From NCBI RefSeq assembly GCF_051175315.1, contig NZ_CP195100.1, positions 1,302,001-1,366,000 on the forward strand: DNA of 64,000 nucleotides, read 5' to 3'. Position numbers and translations under genes: made by a program. This document shows positions 26,672-36,075 of the stretch, piece by piece (position 1 is the stretch's first letter; each line of letters begins with the position of its first letter). The notes under the pieces are model-generated. The model was not told the DNA's origin, ran no database searches, and saw only the letters and a program-made list of their open reading frames with translations. This DNA comes from Tundrisphaera sp051175315. Lineage in GTDB: Bacteria > Planctomycetota > Planctomycetia > Isosphaerales > Isosphaeraceae.

Positions 26672-28960
26672 TCAACCGCGGAGCGTGAAGTAGAACGTCG
26701 TGCCCTTGCCCGGGGCGGATTCCACCCAGATCGTCCCCCCATGTCGTTCCACGATCTTCTTGGCGATGGTCAGCCCGGCACCGGTGCCGCCCCCGAATTT
26801 ATCGCGGGCGTGGAGCCTCTTGAAGAGCCGAAAGATCGTGGCCTGGTAGCGCTCCGCGATCCCGATCCCGTTGTCTCTCACATAGAGTACCATCGAGGCC
26901 GGTTCGGCCCCAGGGCTCGGCTCGACGATCGGCCGGATGGGTTCTTCATACCCGACTTCGACCCACCGATCCACCTTGTCGGTGTACTTCAGCGCGTTGG
27001 CGATCAGATTGCTGAAGATCTCGCCGACCTGGACCCGGTCGCACATCGCGACCGGCAGCCGTCGGGGGATCCGGACCTCGGCCCCGGATTCCGACAGGGT
27101 CAGCGCCAGGTTGTCGAGGACTTCGGTCACGACCTCGTGGAGGTCGACCGGGCTGAAGGACAGGCCGACCCGGCCCAGCTGGGAGTACCGGAGAAGCGAT
27201 TCGATCAGGTCCTCCATCCGCTGGGTCAGCCGGACCATCGTGTTCAGCTTGGAGACGCCGTCCTCTTCGAGCCGGTCGGCATAATCCTCCAGCAGGAAGC
27301 TGGCGTAATTGTGGATGCCCCGGAGGGGCTCCTTGAGGTCGTGCGAGGCGATGTAGGCGAAGGCGTCCAGGTCGGTGTTGCTCCGCTCCAACTCCTCGTT
27401 GAGCCGGGTCAGTTCCTCGGCGCGGCGGACGACCACGGCGATGATCGCGTCGCGGAGGCCGCGGGCCACGTCGATCTCGCAGGCCTGCCAGGGGAGCGAC
27501 TTGAGACGGACGACTTCCTTCCACAGCTCGAACGACGTCCGGGGGGAGAGCGGGACGCCATCCCGCGCCGCCTCGACCGGCTTGTTGGGGTTGCCCCCCC
27601 AGTCGACCGTCTGGATGACCTCGGGGCGGAACCACAGGACGTGGTGGCCCTGGGATTTGGACGTGGCGATCGAGACCAGGCCGCAGGCCTTGTCCCGGAA
27701 TTCGGCCGCATCCGGGTAGATCCTCGGCAGCGAGTCGGTGAAGAAGACATCGCTGGAGGCGTGGACCCGCAGCCACCTGACCAGGTCCAGGATCTGGTCC
27801 TCGTCCGGGGTCTCCCCCAGGGTGGCGACATGGGACCCGTGGACGATCGCCGCCCCGGTCGCCGCGGTCAGTTCGAGCAGGGCCGAGCCCGGGGTGGTCA
27901 GCCCCTCCACCAGGTCCGACGCCTCCGACATCCGCTGCATCAGGCTCTCGCGGATCGCCTGGAGCCGGGAGCGGTGGCCGATGTCCTCGCTATCCTCCTT
28001 GACCCCGAGCTGGACCGAGGTCAGGACGCCCAGGAACTCGCAGGTCGCGCGGACCTCCGGCGGGACGTAGCGCCCCCCCCGGTAGTGCATGCACGAAAGG
28101 AGGCCCCAGAGTCGCCCCTCGCGCGTCAGGGAGATCGACATCGAGGCCCCGGCGCCCATGTTCTCCAGGTACTTGATATGAATCGGCGAGACGCTCCGCA
28201 GGACCGAGAGGCTGAGGTCGAGCGGGCGTCCGTTGCCCGGATTGTTGGCGGGGATCAGCTCGGAGGGGGTCGAGGCGACGTCGGCGATCAGGCGGATCGG
28301 GTTGAGGTGGTACAGCCGCCTCGCCTGCTCCGGGATGTCGCTGGCCGGGAAATGCAGCCCCAGCAGGGGTTCCAGGCCATCCCGCTTGTCTTCGGCGAAG
28401 ACGTGCCCATTCCAGGCGGGGTCGAACCGGTAGACGGTCACACGGTCGAACCCGGCCAACGACCGGAGTTCCGACGCGGCGACCTGGCAGAAGTCGCGGA
28501 GGGTGGACGTCCCCTGGAGCCGGGACATGGCCCGGCGAATCGATTGGGAGTGGTCGCCGCTGGCCCGGTCGGCCTTCAGCCGCCCGTTCTCGATCTCCAG
28601 GATCAGGACGCCGTCGACGTTGCGGTGGGCGGACCCGTCGAATGTCCGCGCCTGCTCGCCGGACCCGAACGTGAACCGCAGCGGGTTGCCCGCCCGGGCA
28701 TCGGGCGAGAGCAGCGTCTCGCGAAACCCGTCCCAGCGGGCCGGATCGACCAGGATGCTGAGCGGCTTGCCGAGGAGATCGGCGGGGCGATGGCCGACCA
28801 CTTCCTCCGCGTTGTCGCTGATCTGCTCGATGAGCAGCCCGGGCTTGCTGAGGGCGAACAGGACGCCGTGGGACTGGATCCGGCCGGGGATGTGGATCGG
28901 CTCTTTATCGCAATTCGTGACGTCGACGCTGTGACCGGCCACGTCCTGGCTCAAACGCAT
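26672..28960 (-). CDS. Bacteriophytochrome histidine kinase 2
   Basis: A 762-residue paralogue of the kinase at 23753-26029, with the same PAS-GAF-PHY-HisKA-HATPase order. Cys17 lies in TNCDKEPIHIPGRIQSHG. GAF motifs DIPEQARRLY and SPIHIKYLENMG are kept, as is GLLSCMHY. The phospho-His is in AYIASHDLKEPLRGI and the ATP-binding boxes in RDNGIGIAE and GTGAGLTIA. GAGGAT lies about 9 bases upstream of the ATG. The two phytochromes and their regulators look like a tandem duplication of a kinase-regulator pair, although by eye the proteins have diverged considerably. Upstream, after 279 bases with no visible gene, lies an FHA-GAF-SpoIIE phosphatase in the same direction. Confidence 0.93.
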   Translation of the reverse strand: MRLSQDVAGHSVDVTNCDKEPIHIPGRIQSHGVLFALSKPGLLIEQISDNAEEVVGHRPADLLGKPLSILVDPARWDGFRETLLSPDARAGNPLRFTFGSGEQARTFDGSAHRNVDGVLILEIENGRLKADRASGDHSQSIRRAMSRLQGTSTLRDFCQVAASELRSLAGFDRVTVYRFDPAWNGHVFAEDKRDGLEPLLGLHFPASDIPEQARRLYHLNPIRLIADVASTPSELIPANNPGNGRPLDLSLSVLRSVSPIHIKYLENMGAGASMSISLTREGRLWGLLSCMHYRGGRYVPPEVRATCEFLGVLTSVQLGVKEDSEDIGHRSRLQAIRESLMQRMSEASDLVEGLTTPGSALLELTAATGAAIVHGSHVATLGETPDEDQILDLVRWLRVHASSDVFFTDSLPRIYPDAAEFRDKACGLVSIATSKSQGHHVLWFRPEVIQTVDWGGNPNKPVEAARDGVPLSPRTSFELWKEVVRLKSLPWQACEIDVARGLRDAIIAVVVRRAEELTRLNEELERSNTDLDAFAYIASHDLKEPLRGIHNYASFLLEDYADRLEEDGVSKLNTMVRLTQRMEDLIESLLRYSQLGRVGLSFSPVDLHEVVTEVLDNLALTLSESGAEVRIPRRLPVAMCDRVQVGEIFSNLIANALKYTDKVDRWVEVGYEEPIRPIVEPSPGAEPASMVLYVRDNGIGIAERYQATIFRLFKRLHARDKFGGGTGAGLTIAKKIVERHGGTIWVESAPGKGTTFYFTLRG

Positions 28961-29239
28961 CGTGGGGCATCCTCGCGGGATCGGGCGGGGTCGGTGTCCG
29001 GATCACCCGGACAGCCTCGGGCCCACCCCATGGGGATGGTGGCCCGGCTGCACTCCGATCCCGGATGGGTCAGATCCCACGGGCGCGGTCCAGGACGGGC
29101 CATTCTCGGGGTCAATCATCGATACTGTCAAGTCGGCTCGGTCACGCCGGTCGCCCCAACCGGCGGCAGGTCGCGCACACTCCTGCCTTCACAGGAGATC
29201 GGATCCGGGACCCGCCGGGCCGGCGATGCCGCGGGAGGG

Positions 29240-30856
29240 TCAGGCATCCCGGCCGAAGCAGACGATGGCGATGTCGTCGCTCTGGGGATGGCCGAGGGCA
29301 TGGACCCGGACGGCCTTGAGGATCGACCGGCCGATGGCCTGGACGCCCGGCGGGGACTGGGCCAGCGTCGCCCGGATGGCCTCCACCCCGAACAGGCGAT
29401 CGTGGGCGTTGATCGCCTCGCTGACGCCGTCGGTGTAGGCGACCACGACATCCCCGGGGTCGAGCCCGACGGTCGTGATCCGATAGGGATGGTCGATCAC
29501 CACGCCGAGGGGCGGCCCCGCGTCCTCATCGCCGACCACCTCGATCCTCCCGTTCGCCCGCCGGATCATCGGCGCGGGATGGCCGGCGTTGACGATCAGG
29601 ATCCGATCCTTCGGGGCGTCGACGACGATCAGCAGGAACGTCACGAAGCGGTCGAGGATCTCGGCATCGAACAGGTGTCGGTTGAGACCGGCGACCACCA
29701 GTTCCGGCGAGGCCTCGGCGCGGACCCGGTGGCGGACCTCCGAGGAGAGGTGCGACATCAGCAAAGCGGCGGACATCCCCTTGCCCACCACGTCGCCGAC
29801 CGCCACGCCCCACCGAGTCCACTCGTGCCGGCCGTCGGCCTCCGCCGGCTCGATCGGGATGTAGTCGTAGTAGTCGCCGCCCACCTCCTGGGCCGGCTCG
29901 TAATGTTCCCAGGTGGTGTAGCGGTCGCTGCGTGGTCGGTGTCGGGGCAGGAGGGCCCGCTGGACCTCGCCGGCCGCCGCCCATTCCCCCTTGTTCCAGA
30001 GCAGGCGGTGGTTCTCCACGGCCACCCCGACGGGGACCGCCACCGCAGCCAGCAGGTCGAGGTCGTCGGCCCGGAACCCCGGGCCCCCCGGGCGGCTGCT
30101 CAGCTGGATGATCCCGATCGACAGGCCGGAGCGCGCCAGCAACGGGACGCACAGGATCGTCCGCGAGAGGCCATCCGAGCCGTCCTCGGTGCAGATCAGC
30201 CCTTGTCCCTGTCGGATCGCGTGGTCCCGGGCGCTGAGGCTCAGGCTCAGCGGGGCATCGCCGTCGCGGTGGCGGATCGCGCGCTGGACCATGTTGGATC
30301 CGGGCTCGCCGGTCAGGATGAAGCCTCCTTCGGCCTCGTCGAACACCTCGAACAGGGTGCCCAGCGTCCGGCCCAAAGCCTCGTCCAGCTCGATCGTCCC
30401 GCCGAGGTTGCGGTTGATCTCCAGGACTGCGCGGAGGACGTCCTCGGGGCGGGCGACGCTGGAGACGATGTCCAGCGAGGTGAGATTGCCTAGCGTCCCC
30501 AGGATCGTCGATCCGTTCTCCTCGGTCTCGATCCGCACCGCCTCGCGGCGATACACCAGGATGTTCCCGCAGATCCGGATCCGATGATTATCGTCGAGCC
30601 GGCGCGGGTGGTGGGGCGAGAGCCGCTCCCCATCCAGGTAGGTCGCGTTCCGGCTCTCCCGATCCTCGACGAAGAACCCGCCGTCCCGGCGGAAGATCCG
30701 GGCGTGCGACCACGACACGTCCTTGCGGTTCAGGAAGATGTCCGAGCCCGGGTCGCGGCCGATCCGGACCTGATCCTTCGTCATTTCGAAGAGCCGGCGC
30801 GGCAGATACGTGCTGATCAGTTCGATCGTCGGCGCGACCGGCGACGCGTCGGGCAT
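29240..30856 (-). CDS. FHA-GAF-SpoIIE phosphatase
   Basis: A 538-residue cytosolic signalling protein. An FHA domain (about residues 25-100; RIGRDPGSDIFL, WSHARIF and RNATYLDGERL) binds phosphothreonine. A GAF-like domain (about 150-300) follows, then a SpoIIE PP2C domain (315-538) with VGGDYYDYI, AVGDVVGKG and AYTDGVSEA metal ligands. It could couple Ser/Thr kinase signals to partner-switching control of sigma factors. It is first in the leftward signalling array, so it may act with the phytochrome kinases, but the 279-base gap leaves cotranscription open. The Ser/Thr kinase at 54874-56172 is the only such kinase in the window. Confidence 0.9.
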   Translation of the reverse strand: MPDASPVAPTIELISTYLPRRLFEMTKDQVRIGRDPGSDIFLNRKDVSWSHARIFRRDGGFFVEDRESRNATYLDGERLSPHHPRRLDDNHRIRICGNILVYRREAVRIETEENGSTILGTLGNLTSLDIVSSVARPEDVLRAVLEINRNLGGTIELDEALGRTLGTLFEVFDEAEGGFILTGEPGSNMVQRAIRHRDGDAPLSLSLSARDHAIRQGQGLICTEDGSDGLSRTILCVPLLARSGLSIGIIQLSSRPGGPGFRADDLDLLAAVAVPVGVAVENHRLLWNKGEWAAAGEVQRALLPRHRPRSDRYTTWEHYEPAQEVGGDYYDYIPIEPAEADGRHEWTRWGVAVGDVVGKGMSAALLMSHLSSEVRHRVRAEASPELVVAGLNRHLFDAEILDRFVTFLLIVVDAPKDRILIVNAGHPAPMIRRANGRIEVVGDEDAGPPLGVVIDHPYRITTVGLDPGDVVVAYTDGVSEAINAHDRLFGVEAIRATLAQSPPGVQAIGRSILKAVRVHALGHPQSDDIAIVCFGRDA

Positions 30857-31045
30857 GGCGATCGACCTCGCTCCTCAAGACCAGCGGCACCGGAAGGCCG
30901 GGGCGACATCGCTCGGGCCTCGGTCGTCGGAAGGGGTGGAGTTGCAGACCATTATCGCGGCGGGCTGGCCGGTTGACTATACTTTCAGCCCCACATCCTC
31001 CGGGAAAATCGAAAACGAGGCCGGGGGTCCACGGGGAACCCATCG

Positions 31046-32308
31046 ATGGTGTCCTGTTTTGCAATCGCCGTCGCGGCCGCCTGGATCGGGGCCGGGCCCC
31101 GGGTCGAGCAGGCCGAGCGGATCGTCTTCCTGGGCGACAGCATCACCTACGCCGGGACCTTCGTGCAGGATGTCGAGGCCTACCTCGCCACCCGGTTCCC
31201 CGATCGGCCACGCCGCGTCCTCAACCTCGGGCTGCCCTCGGAGACGGCCTCGGGGCTCTCGGAGAAGGAACACCCGTGGCCCCGGCCCACGGTCCATGAG
31301 CGGCTGGCCCGGGCCCTGGACGCCACCCACCCCGACCTCGTCGTGGCCTCCTATGGCATGAACGACGGGATCTTCCACCCGTTCGACGAAGGTCGATTCG
31401 CGGCGTTCCGCTCGGGGATGGAAGGGCTCCACGAGCAGGCAACAAGGGCCGGGGCCTCGGTGCTGATCGCCACGCCGTTCCCGTTCGACGTCCGCCCGAC
31501 CGCCGATAAGGCCCGCCCGCTCGGGGCAGACGATTACGGATACAGCCATCCCTATGTCGATTACGACCGGACGCTGGGCCGCTATGCCCGATGGCTCGTG
31601 GGCCAGAAGGAACGGGGATGGGCCGTCGCTGATGTCCACTCCCCGGCCAGCCAGGCGATGGCGAGTTTCGCCGCCCTGGACCCCACCTACGCGATGGCCC
31701 GGGATGGCATCCACCCCGGCCCGGCCGGTCACTGGCTGATCGCCGAGTCGTTGCTCGCCGCCTGGGGCCTGCCGGAAGAGGTCGATGATGCCGCGATCGA
31801 CGCGAAGGCGATGGCCGCGACGCAGGGCCGGGTCGAGGGACTGGCCAACGAGGACGGCACGATCCGGTTCGCCTGGACCACGCGCGTGCCGATGCCCCAT
31901 GCCGCCGGCTGGGACCGCCTCCCGGCCGGCGCACCGCCCCGCATCGATCGCTTCAACCGGCATCGGCTCGCCGTCGCCGGCCTTCCCGACCCGCGTTACG
32001 TGTTGATGGAAGACGGACGCCGGATCGGCGAGTTCGACCGCGCGGCGTTGGCCGGAGGGATCGACCTCACGGCCCTGCCCGACCTGTCGTCCAACCGCCG
32101 GTCGGCGGCGATCCGGCCGATCCTGGAGGTCCGATCGCGGATGCTCGCGGCCGCGTGGCTCTTCGCCATCGGCCACAAAAGGCCGGGGGTGGCGCCCGGC
32201 CTGCCCCTGGAGGAAGCCCAGGAGAAGGCCGAGGCGATGGACCGCGAGATCCGCCGCCTGGCCCATCCTGTCCCGATCCGACTCGAACTGAGGCCCGTCG
32301 CCCGCTGA
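31046..32308 (+). CDS. Exported SGNH/GDSL-type hydrolase
   Basis: A 420-residue protein with a short hydrophobic N-terminus (residues 1-22) that may be a signal peptide. Block I FLGDSIT holds the nucleophilic Ser, block III is SYGMNDG, and the catalytic Asp-His pair is in DGIHPGPAGH (about residue 225). This fits SGNH hydrolases, which cleave acetyl or other esters on carbohydrates or lipids. The C-terminal 170 residues lack recognised motifs. It stands alone in direction, divergent from the FHA phosphatase and convergent with the KaiC-like gene, with 10 bases between the stops. Confidence 0.8.
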   Translation: MVSCFAIAVAAAWIGAGPRVEQAERIVFLGDSITYAGTFVQDVEAYLATRFPDRPRRVLNLGLPSETASGLSEKEHPWPRPTVHERLARALDATHPDLVVASYGMNDGIFHPFDEGRFAAFRSGMEGLHEQATRAGASVLIATPFPFDVRPTADKARPLGADDYGYSHPYVDYDRTLGRYARWLVGQKERGWAVADVHSPASQAMASFAALDPTYAMARDGIHPGPAGHWLIAESLLAAWGLPEEVDDAAIDAKAMAATQGRVEGLANEDGTIRFAWTTRVPMPHAAGWDRLPAGAPPRIDRFNRHRLAVAGLPDPRYVLMEDGRRIGEFDRAALAGGIDLTALPDLSSNRRSAAIRPILEVRSRMLAAAWLFAIGHKRPGVAPGLPLEEAQEKAEAMDREIRRLAHPVPIRLELRPVAR

Positions 32309-32318
32309 CCGCTCCGGC

Positions 32319-33206
32319 TCAGTCGATCACCATCCCCTGATCGGTCAGGCGGTAGGGGCGGATGTCGTCCGAGCCTGCGCTCCCCCGATGCTTGGCGACG
32401 TAGAGGGCCCGGCCCATCCGGCCGGCCTCCTTGGTCCGCCCCATCAGGATGATCGTGTTGGCGTTGGAGAAGATGTCCCCCTCGCCGATCGGCTGGGCCA
32501 TGAGGTCGTCGAGCAGGACGTGGGGCGTCGTGTAGAGGTACAGGCAGCCGATCGACTTCGAGTCGTAGCGATGGGCCTCGACCTGCGGCTCGTTCGCGCG
32601 GAACTGCTCGCGGAAGACCTCGCGGGCGGCCCAGTCGTCGTCCTTGCGGAGGATGTGCTGGTACAGGTACTCGAAGAACTCGAACTGGATCGACTCCGAG
32701 AACCGCTCGGTGGGCTCGATCCCATCGACGACCACCCGCCGCGTCCCCCGGACGAAGTGGGAGTAGAAGTAGGCGGCCGAGCCCCGGAGGTTCCGCGCCA
32801 GGTCGGACTTCCAGGCGTGCCACTCGTCGGCCTCCAGGTCGCGGCGGGTCACGCGGCGTCCGGCGCGGGCGAAGGGGTGGAAGTAGTCCCCCCACTTGCG
32901 CTCGAAATCCCACACGGCGTCGAGATCCAGGGGAGCGTCGGCGGGCTGCTCGGCCAGATCCCAGCCGAATTGGTCGCGGGCGTAGGCCTCGTGATTCTGG
33001 CCGTCCCCCCGGCTGCTGAGGTCGCAGATGATTCCGCGCCGGCCGTCGGCGACCTGTCCATGATTCGCCCACCGCAGGCCGAGCTGGGTCTTGCCGACCC
33101 CGGTCGCCCCCGCCAGGACGGTCAACGTCCCGGGCAGGAGGCCCCCGCCAAGCATCCGGTCCAGCCCTTCGATCCCGAACGCTTGCCGTGTCGTCGCCGT
33201 CGCCAT
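32319..33206 (-). CDS. KaiC/RecA-superfamily ATPase
   Basis: A 295-residue single-domain P-loop ATPase. GIEGLDRMLGGGLLPGTLTVL leads into the Walker A motif GATGVGKT (residues 33-40), typical of KaiC/RadA-like proteins; VVVDGIEP is the likely Walker B. One domain is present, unlike clock KaiC with two. The middle part (YFHPFARAGRRVTRRDLEADE) is a lineage-specific insert. Such proteins often act in signalling or DNA transactions, and I cannot name a substrate. The start at 33206 is chosen from the motif; the frame stays open 115 codons upstream, but that overlaps the GH15 gene and is Arg/Pro-rich. Confidence 0.75.
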   Translation of the reverse strand: MATATTRQAFGIEGLDRMLGGGLLPGTLTVLAGATGVGKTQLGLRWANHGQVADGRRGIICDLSSRGDGQNHEAYARDQFGWDLAEQPADAPLDLDAVWDFERKWGDYFHPFARAGRRVTRRDLEADEWHAWKSDLARNLRGSAAYFYSHFVRGTRRVVVDGIEPTERFSESIQFEFFEYLYQHILRKDDDWAAREVFREQFRANEPQVEAHRYDSKSIGCLYLYTTPHVLLDDLMAQPIGEGDIFSNANTIILMGRTKEAGRMGRALYVAKHRGSAGSDDIRPYRLTDQGMVID

Positions 33207-33331
33207 CGCGTGTCCGTCCTCGATCCTCGACGGTCGGCGGGGCCGGCCCCGGCGGGCGCATCCGTCCGACCAAAGGCCCATTCTAGGCCGACCCCGGGGG
33301 CGACGGAATGGTTCGCCCCGGGCCCGCGGGC

Positions 33332-35125
33332 TCAGGTCGATGGTTCCACGTGGATCGGCCACCGGTGCTTGGACAGGGCGAAGGCGGAATTGACCAGCGA
33401 GATGTGGGAGAAGGCCTGGGGGAAATTCCCGGTCATCCGCCCGGCGACCGGGTCGTACTCCTCGGAGAGCAGGCCGACGTCGTTGCACAGGGACAGCAAG
33501 CGATCGAACATCGCCCGGGCTTCCGCCTCCCGGCCGAGCAGGTTGAGGCAATCCACCATCCAGAACGAGCAGGGCATGAAGGTGCCCTCGCCGGGGGGCA
33601 GCCCGTCCACGTCCTCATCATCGGCCTGGTAGCGGTCGATTAGCCCGCCCCGGTTCAGTTCCCGGCCGATCGCCTCGATGGTCGACCGGACCCGGGGATC
33701 GGTGGCGGGAAGGAAGCCGACCAGGGGCATCATCAAAAGGCTGGCGTCGAGCCGATCCGAGCCATAGCTCTGGACGAAGGCGCCGCGGGCGGCGTTGAAA
33801 CCCTCGCGGCAGACCTCGGCGTGGATCTTGTCGCGGGTCTCGCGCCAGCGTTCGAGCGGCCCCTCCAGGCCAAACTCCTCGATGCCCCGGACCCCGCGGT
33901 CGAAGGCGACCCAGGCCATCATCTTGGAGTGGGTGAAGTGGCGGCGGGGACCACGCACCTCCCAGATCCCCTCGTCGGGCTCGTGCCAGAACCGCTCCAG
34001 CGACTCGTACAGGGCGCGGCCGAAGGCCCAGCCCTCCTCGTCCACCTCCAGCCCGGCGCGGCGGCATTCGTACATGGTCGCGGCCAGCTCGCCGAAGACG
34101 TCGAGCTGGAACTGGGTGGCCGCCCCGTTGCCGATCCGGACCGGGCCGGCCCCTTCGTACCCCGCGAGCCAGGGGAGGATCTGCTCGGGCAGCCGGCGCC
34201 GGCCGTCCAGCCCGTACATGATCTGGAGCGTCTCGGGGGTGCCGGCCACCGCGCGGTGGAGCCACGCCCGCCAGGCGCGGGCCTCGTCCAGGTAGCCGGC
34301 GTTGGCCAGGGCATAGAGGGTGAAGGTCGCGTCGCGGACCCAGCAGAAGCGGTAATCCCAGTTCCGGACCCCGCCGAGTTGCTCGGGGAGCGAGGTCGTG
34401 GGGGCCGCCACGATCCCGCCCGTCGGCTCGTAGGTCAGGGCCTTGAGAGTGATCAACGACCGGAGCACGGCGTCGCGCCAGGGCCCGTCATAGTTGCATC
34501 GCGACGACCACTCGTTCCACCAGGCCTCGGTCTCGACGAGCGATTCTTCGGCGTCGACCTCGCGCGGCTCGGGGCGGAACGAGGGGTGCCAGGTCATCAC
34601 GAACGAGACGCGGTCCCCTTCCCCCACGACGAACTCGGCCACGGTCGTGAGGTTCTCGCCCCGGAGCGGGATGTCGGCCATGAGCCGGATGTGGTCGGGG
34701 CCGGCCGTCGCCGTGAGGCCCCCCGGGCAGGCGACCACCCACGGGACGATCGACCCGTAGTCGAACCGGAGGATCAATTCGAGATTCATCGGGACGCGGC
34801 CGCGCACCCCTTCGACGATCCGGATCAGGTCGGGCGCCTGGCCTCGGCTCGGCATGAAGTCGATCAGGCGGACGACCCCATCGGCGGTCTCGAACTCCGT
34901 CTCCAGGACGATCGAGCCGTCGCGATAGCGGCGGCGGGTCGCCGTGACCTCGGCCGTCGGCGCGATCCGCCACCGCCCGTTCCGCTCATCCCCGAGCAGG
35001 GCGGCGAAGCAGGCCGGCGAGTCGAACCGGGGGAAGCAGAGCCAGTCGACCGACCCATCCCGGCCGATCAACGCGGCCGACTGGCAGTCGCCGACCAGGG
35101 CATAATCTTCGATCCGAGATGGCAT
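33332..35125 (-). CDS. Glycoside hydrolase family 15 protein (glucoamylase/trehalase-like)
   Basis: A 597-residue cytosolic protein (no signal peptide). The N-terminal IEDYALVGDCQSAALIGRDG and WLCFPRFDSPACFAALLG are hallmarks of the bacterial GH15 family that includes trehalases and glucoamylases. The (alpha/alpha)6 barrel carries NWDYRFCWVRDATFTL, and a second catalytic Glu is expected near the WLAGYEGAGPVRIGNGA region. It hydrolyses alpha-linked glucose units; trehalose is a plausible substrate. The start at 35125 has GGGGGAT upstream; the ORF is open for seven more codons. It is divergent from the leucyl/arginyl transferase gene with a 157-base spacer. Confidence 0.9.
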   Translation of the reverse strand: MPSRIEDYALVGDCQSAALIGRDGSVDWLCFPRFDSPACFAALLGDERNGRWRIAPTAEVTATRRRYRDGSIVLETEFETADGVVRLIDFMPSRGQAPDLIRIVEGVRGRVPMNLELILRFDYGSIVPWVVACPGGLTATAGPDHIRLMADIPLRGENLTTVAEFVVGEGDRVSFVMTWHPSFRPEPREVDAEESLVETEAWWNEWSSRCNYDGPWRDAVLRSLITLKALTYEPTGGIVAAPTTSLPEQLGGVRNWDYRFCWVRDATFTLYALANAGYLDEARAWRAWLHRAVAGTPETLQIMYGLDGRRRLPEQILPWLAGYEGAGPVRIGNGAATQFQLDVFGELAATMYECRRAGLEVDEEGWAFGRALYESLERFWHEPDEGIWEVRGPRRHFTHSKMMAWVAFDRGVRGIEEFGLEGPLERWRETRDKIHAEVCREGFNAARGAFVQSYGSDRLDASLLMMPLVGFLPATDPRVRSTIEAIGRELNRGGLIDRYQADDEDVDGLPPGEGTFMPCSFWMVDCLNLLGREAEARAMFDRLLSLCNDVGLLSEEYDPVAGRMTGNFPQAFSHISLVNSAFALSKHRWPIHVEPST

Positions 35126-35282
35126 GCAAGATCCCCCGGTCCCCATCCCGGACGACCGGATCGGACTCGGCTCCCGAGTCGGCGGGATGCGGCATCGCCA
35201 GGGTCCGGCTATTCTATGGTCCGGGCCCCGACCTCCTCAATGCCGCCCATGCCGCGGCCTCGCCCCGGGAGCCGCCGCGACC

Positions 35283-36008
35283 ATGAAACTCTGGCCCCCG
35301 ATCCTCGACGACCCGGGCCGTTGCGGCTACCTGCCCGACCGCGACTGGACCCTGGAGTATCAGATCGCCCTGGAGATCGACGCCGCCGAGTACGCCTCCC
35401 GGATGCTGGCCGGCTGGCGCAGGTTCGGCCGGTCGCTGTTCCGCCCGGCCTGCGAAGGCTGCCAAGAGTGCCGGCCGATCCGGGTCGACGTCGCCCGGTT
35501 CGCGCCGGACCGGTCGCAGCGGAGGGCCCGCAAGGCCAACCAGGGAGACGTCCTCCTGGAGATCGGCGAGCCATCGGCGTCCCGGGAGAACCTCGACCTG
35601 TACCGGCGCTATCACGCCCACCAAGCCGGGGCGAAGCAGTGGCCGGACCGGCGTCGCGAAGGGGCGGCCGAATATGTCGAGTCGTTCGTGGACAACCCGT
35701 TCCCGACCGAGGAATGGCGGTTCCGCATCGACGGCCGTCTCGTCGGGGTCGGCTACGTGGACTCCCTGCCCGTCGGCCTGTCGGCGATCACCTTCATCTA
35801 CGACCCGGACTGCCGATCCCGGTCGCTGGGCACCTGGAACGTGCTGGCCCTGATCGACCGGGCCCGGTCCCTGGGCCTGCCGCACGTCTACCTCGGATAC
35901 CTGGTCGAAGGGTGCGGTTCGATGGCCTACAAGGCCCGGTTCCTCCCCAGCGAGATCCGGGGGGCTGACGGCATCTGGCGCGAATTTCGAGGAATCAGGA
36001 GTGGGTGA
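35283..36008 (+). CDS. bpt: Leucyl/arginyl-tRNA-protein transferase (Bpt/Ate family)
   Basis: A 241-residue cytosolic transferase that adds leucine (Bpt) or arginine (Ate1) from aminoacyl-tRNA to N-terminal Asp/Glu of proteins, marking them for degradation by the N-degron pathway. Signature parts: CGYLPDRDW and CEGCQECRPIRVDV in the N-terminal domain, and GVGYVDSLPVGLSAITFIYDP, SLGTWNVLALIDRA and YLGYLVEGCGSMAYKARF in the GNAT-like C-terminal domain. It is close to the usual 240-250 residues. Whether leucine or arginine is used cannot be decided by eye. A small hairpin CGCGGC/GCCGCG follows at 36010-36026. Confidence 0.9.
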   Translation: MKLWPPILDDPGRCGYLPDRDWTLEYQIALEIDAAEYASRMLAGWRRFGRSLFRPACEGCQECRPIRVDVARFAPDRSQRRARKANQGDVLLEIGEPSASRENLDLYRRYHAHQAGAKQWPDRRREGAAEYVESFVDNPFPTEEWRFRIDGRLVGVGYVDSLPVGLSAITFIYDPDCRSRSLGTWNVLALIDRARSLGLPHVYLGYLVEGCGSMAYKARFLPSEIRGADGIWREFRGIRSG

Positions 36009-36075
36009 TCGCGGCTAGAGGCCGCGCGCCCCAGGGATGGGACGACTCAACCACTCGACTCGACGCGTGACACCC

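Noticed and set aside
28961..29239. Possible gene between bacteriophytochrome 2 and the FHA phosphatase
   Set aside because: Short frames only; composition and lack of start signals suggest leader sequence.
26474..30493. A 1339-codon open frame on the plus strand
   Set aside because: It is antisense to the phytochrome and FHA genes; composition is Gly/Arg/Asp-rich with no domain. It is a product of high GC at codon position 3.
32319..33206. KaiC-like protein as part of a circadian clock
   Set aside because: Single ATPase domain, no KaiA or KaiB nearby, and a lineage-specific insert; clock function cannot be supported.
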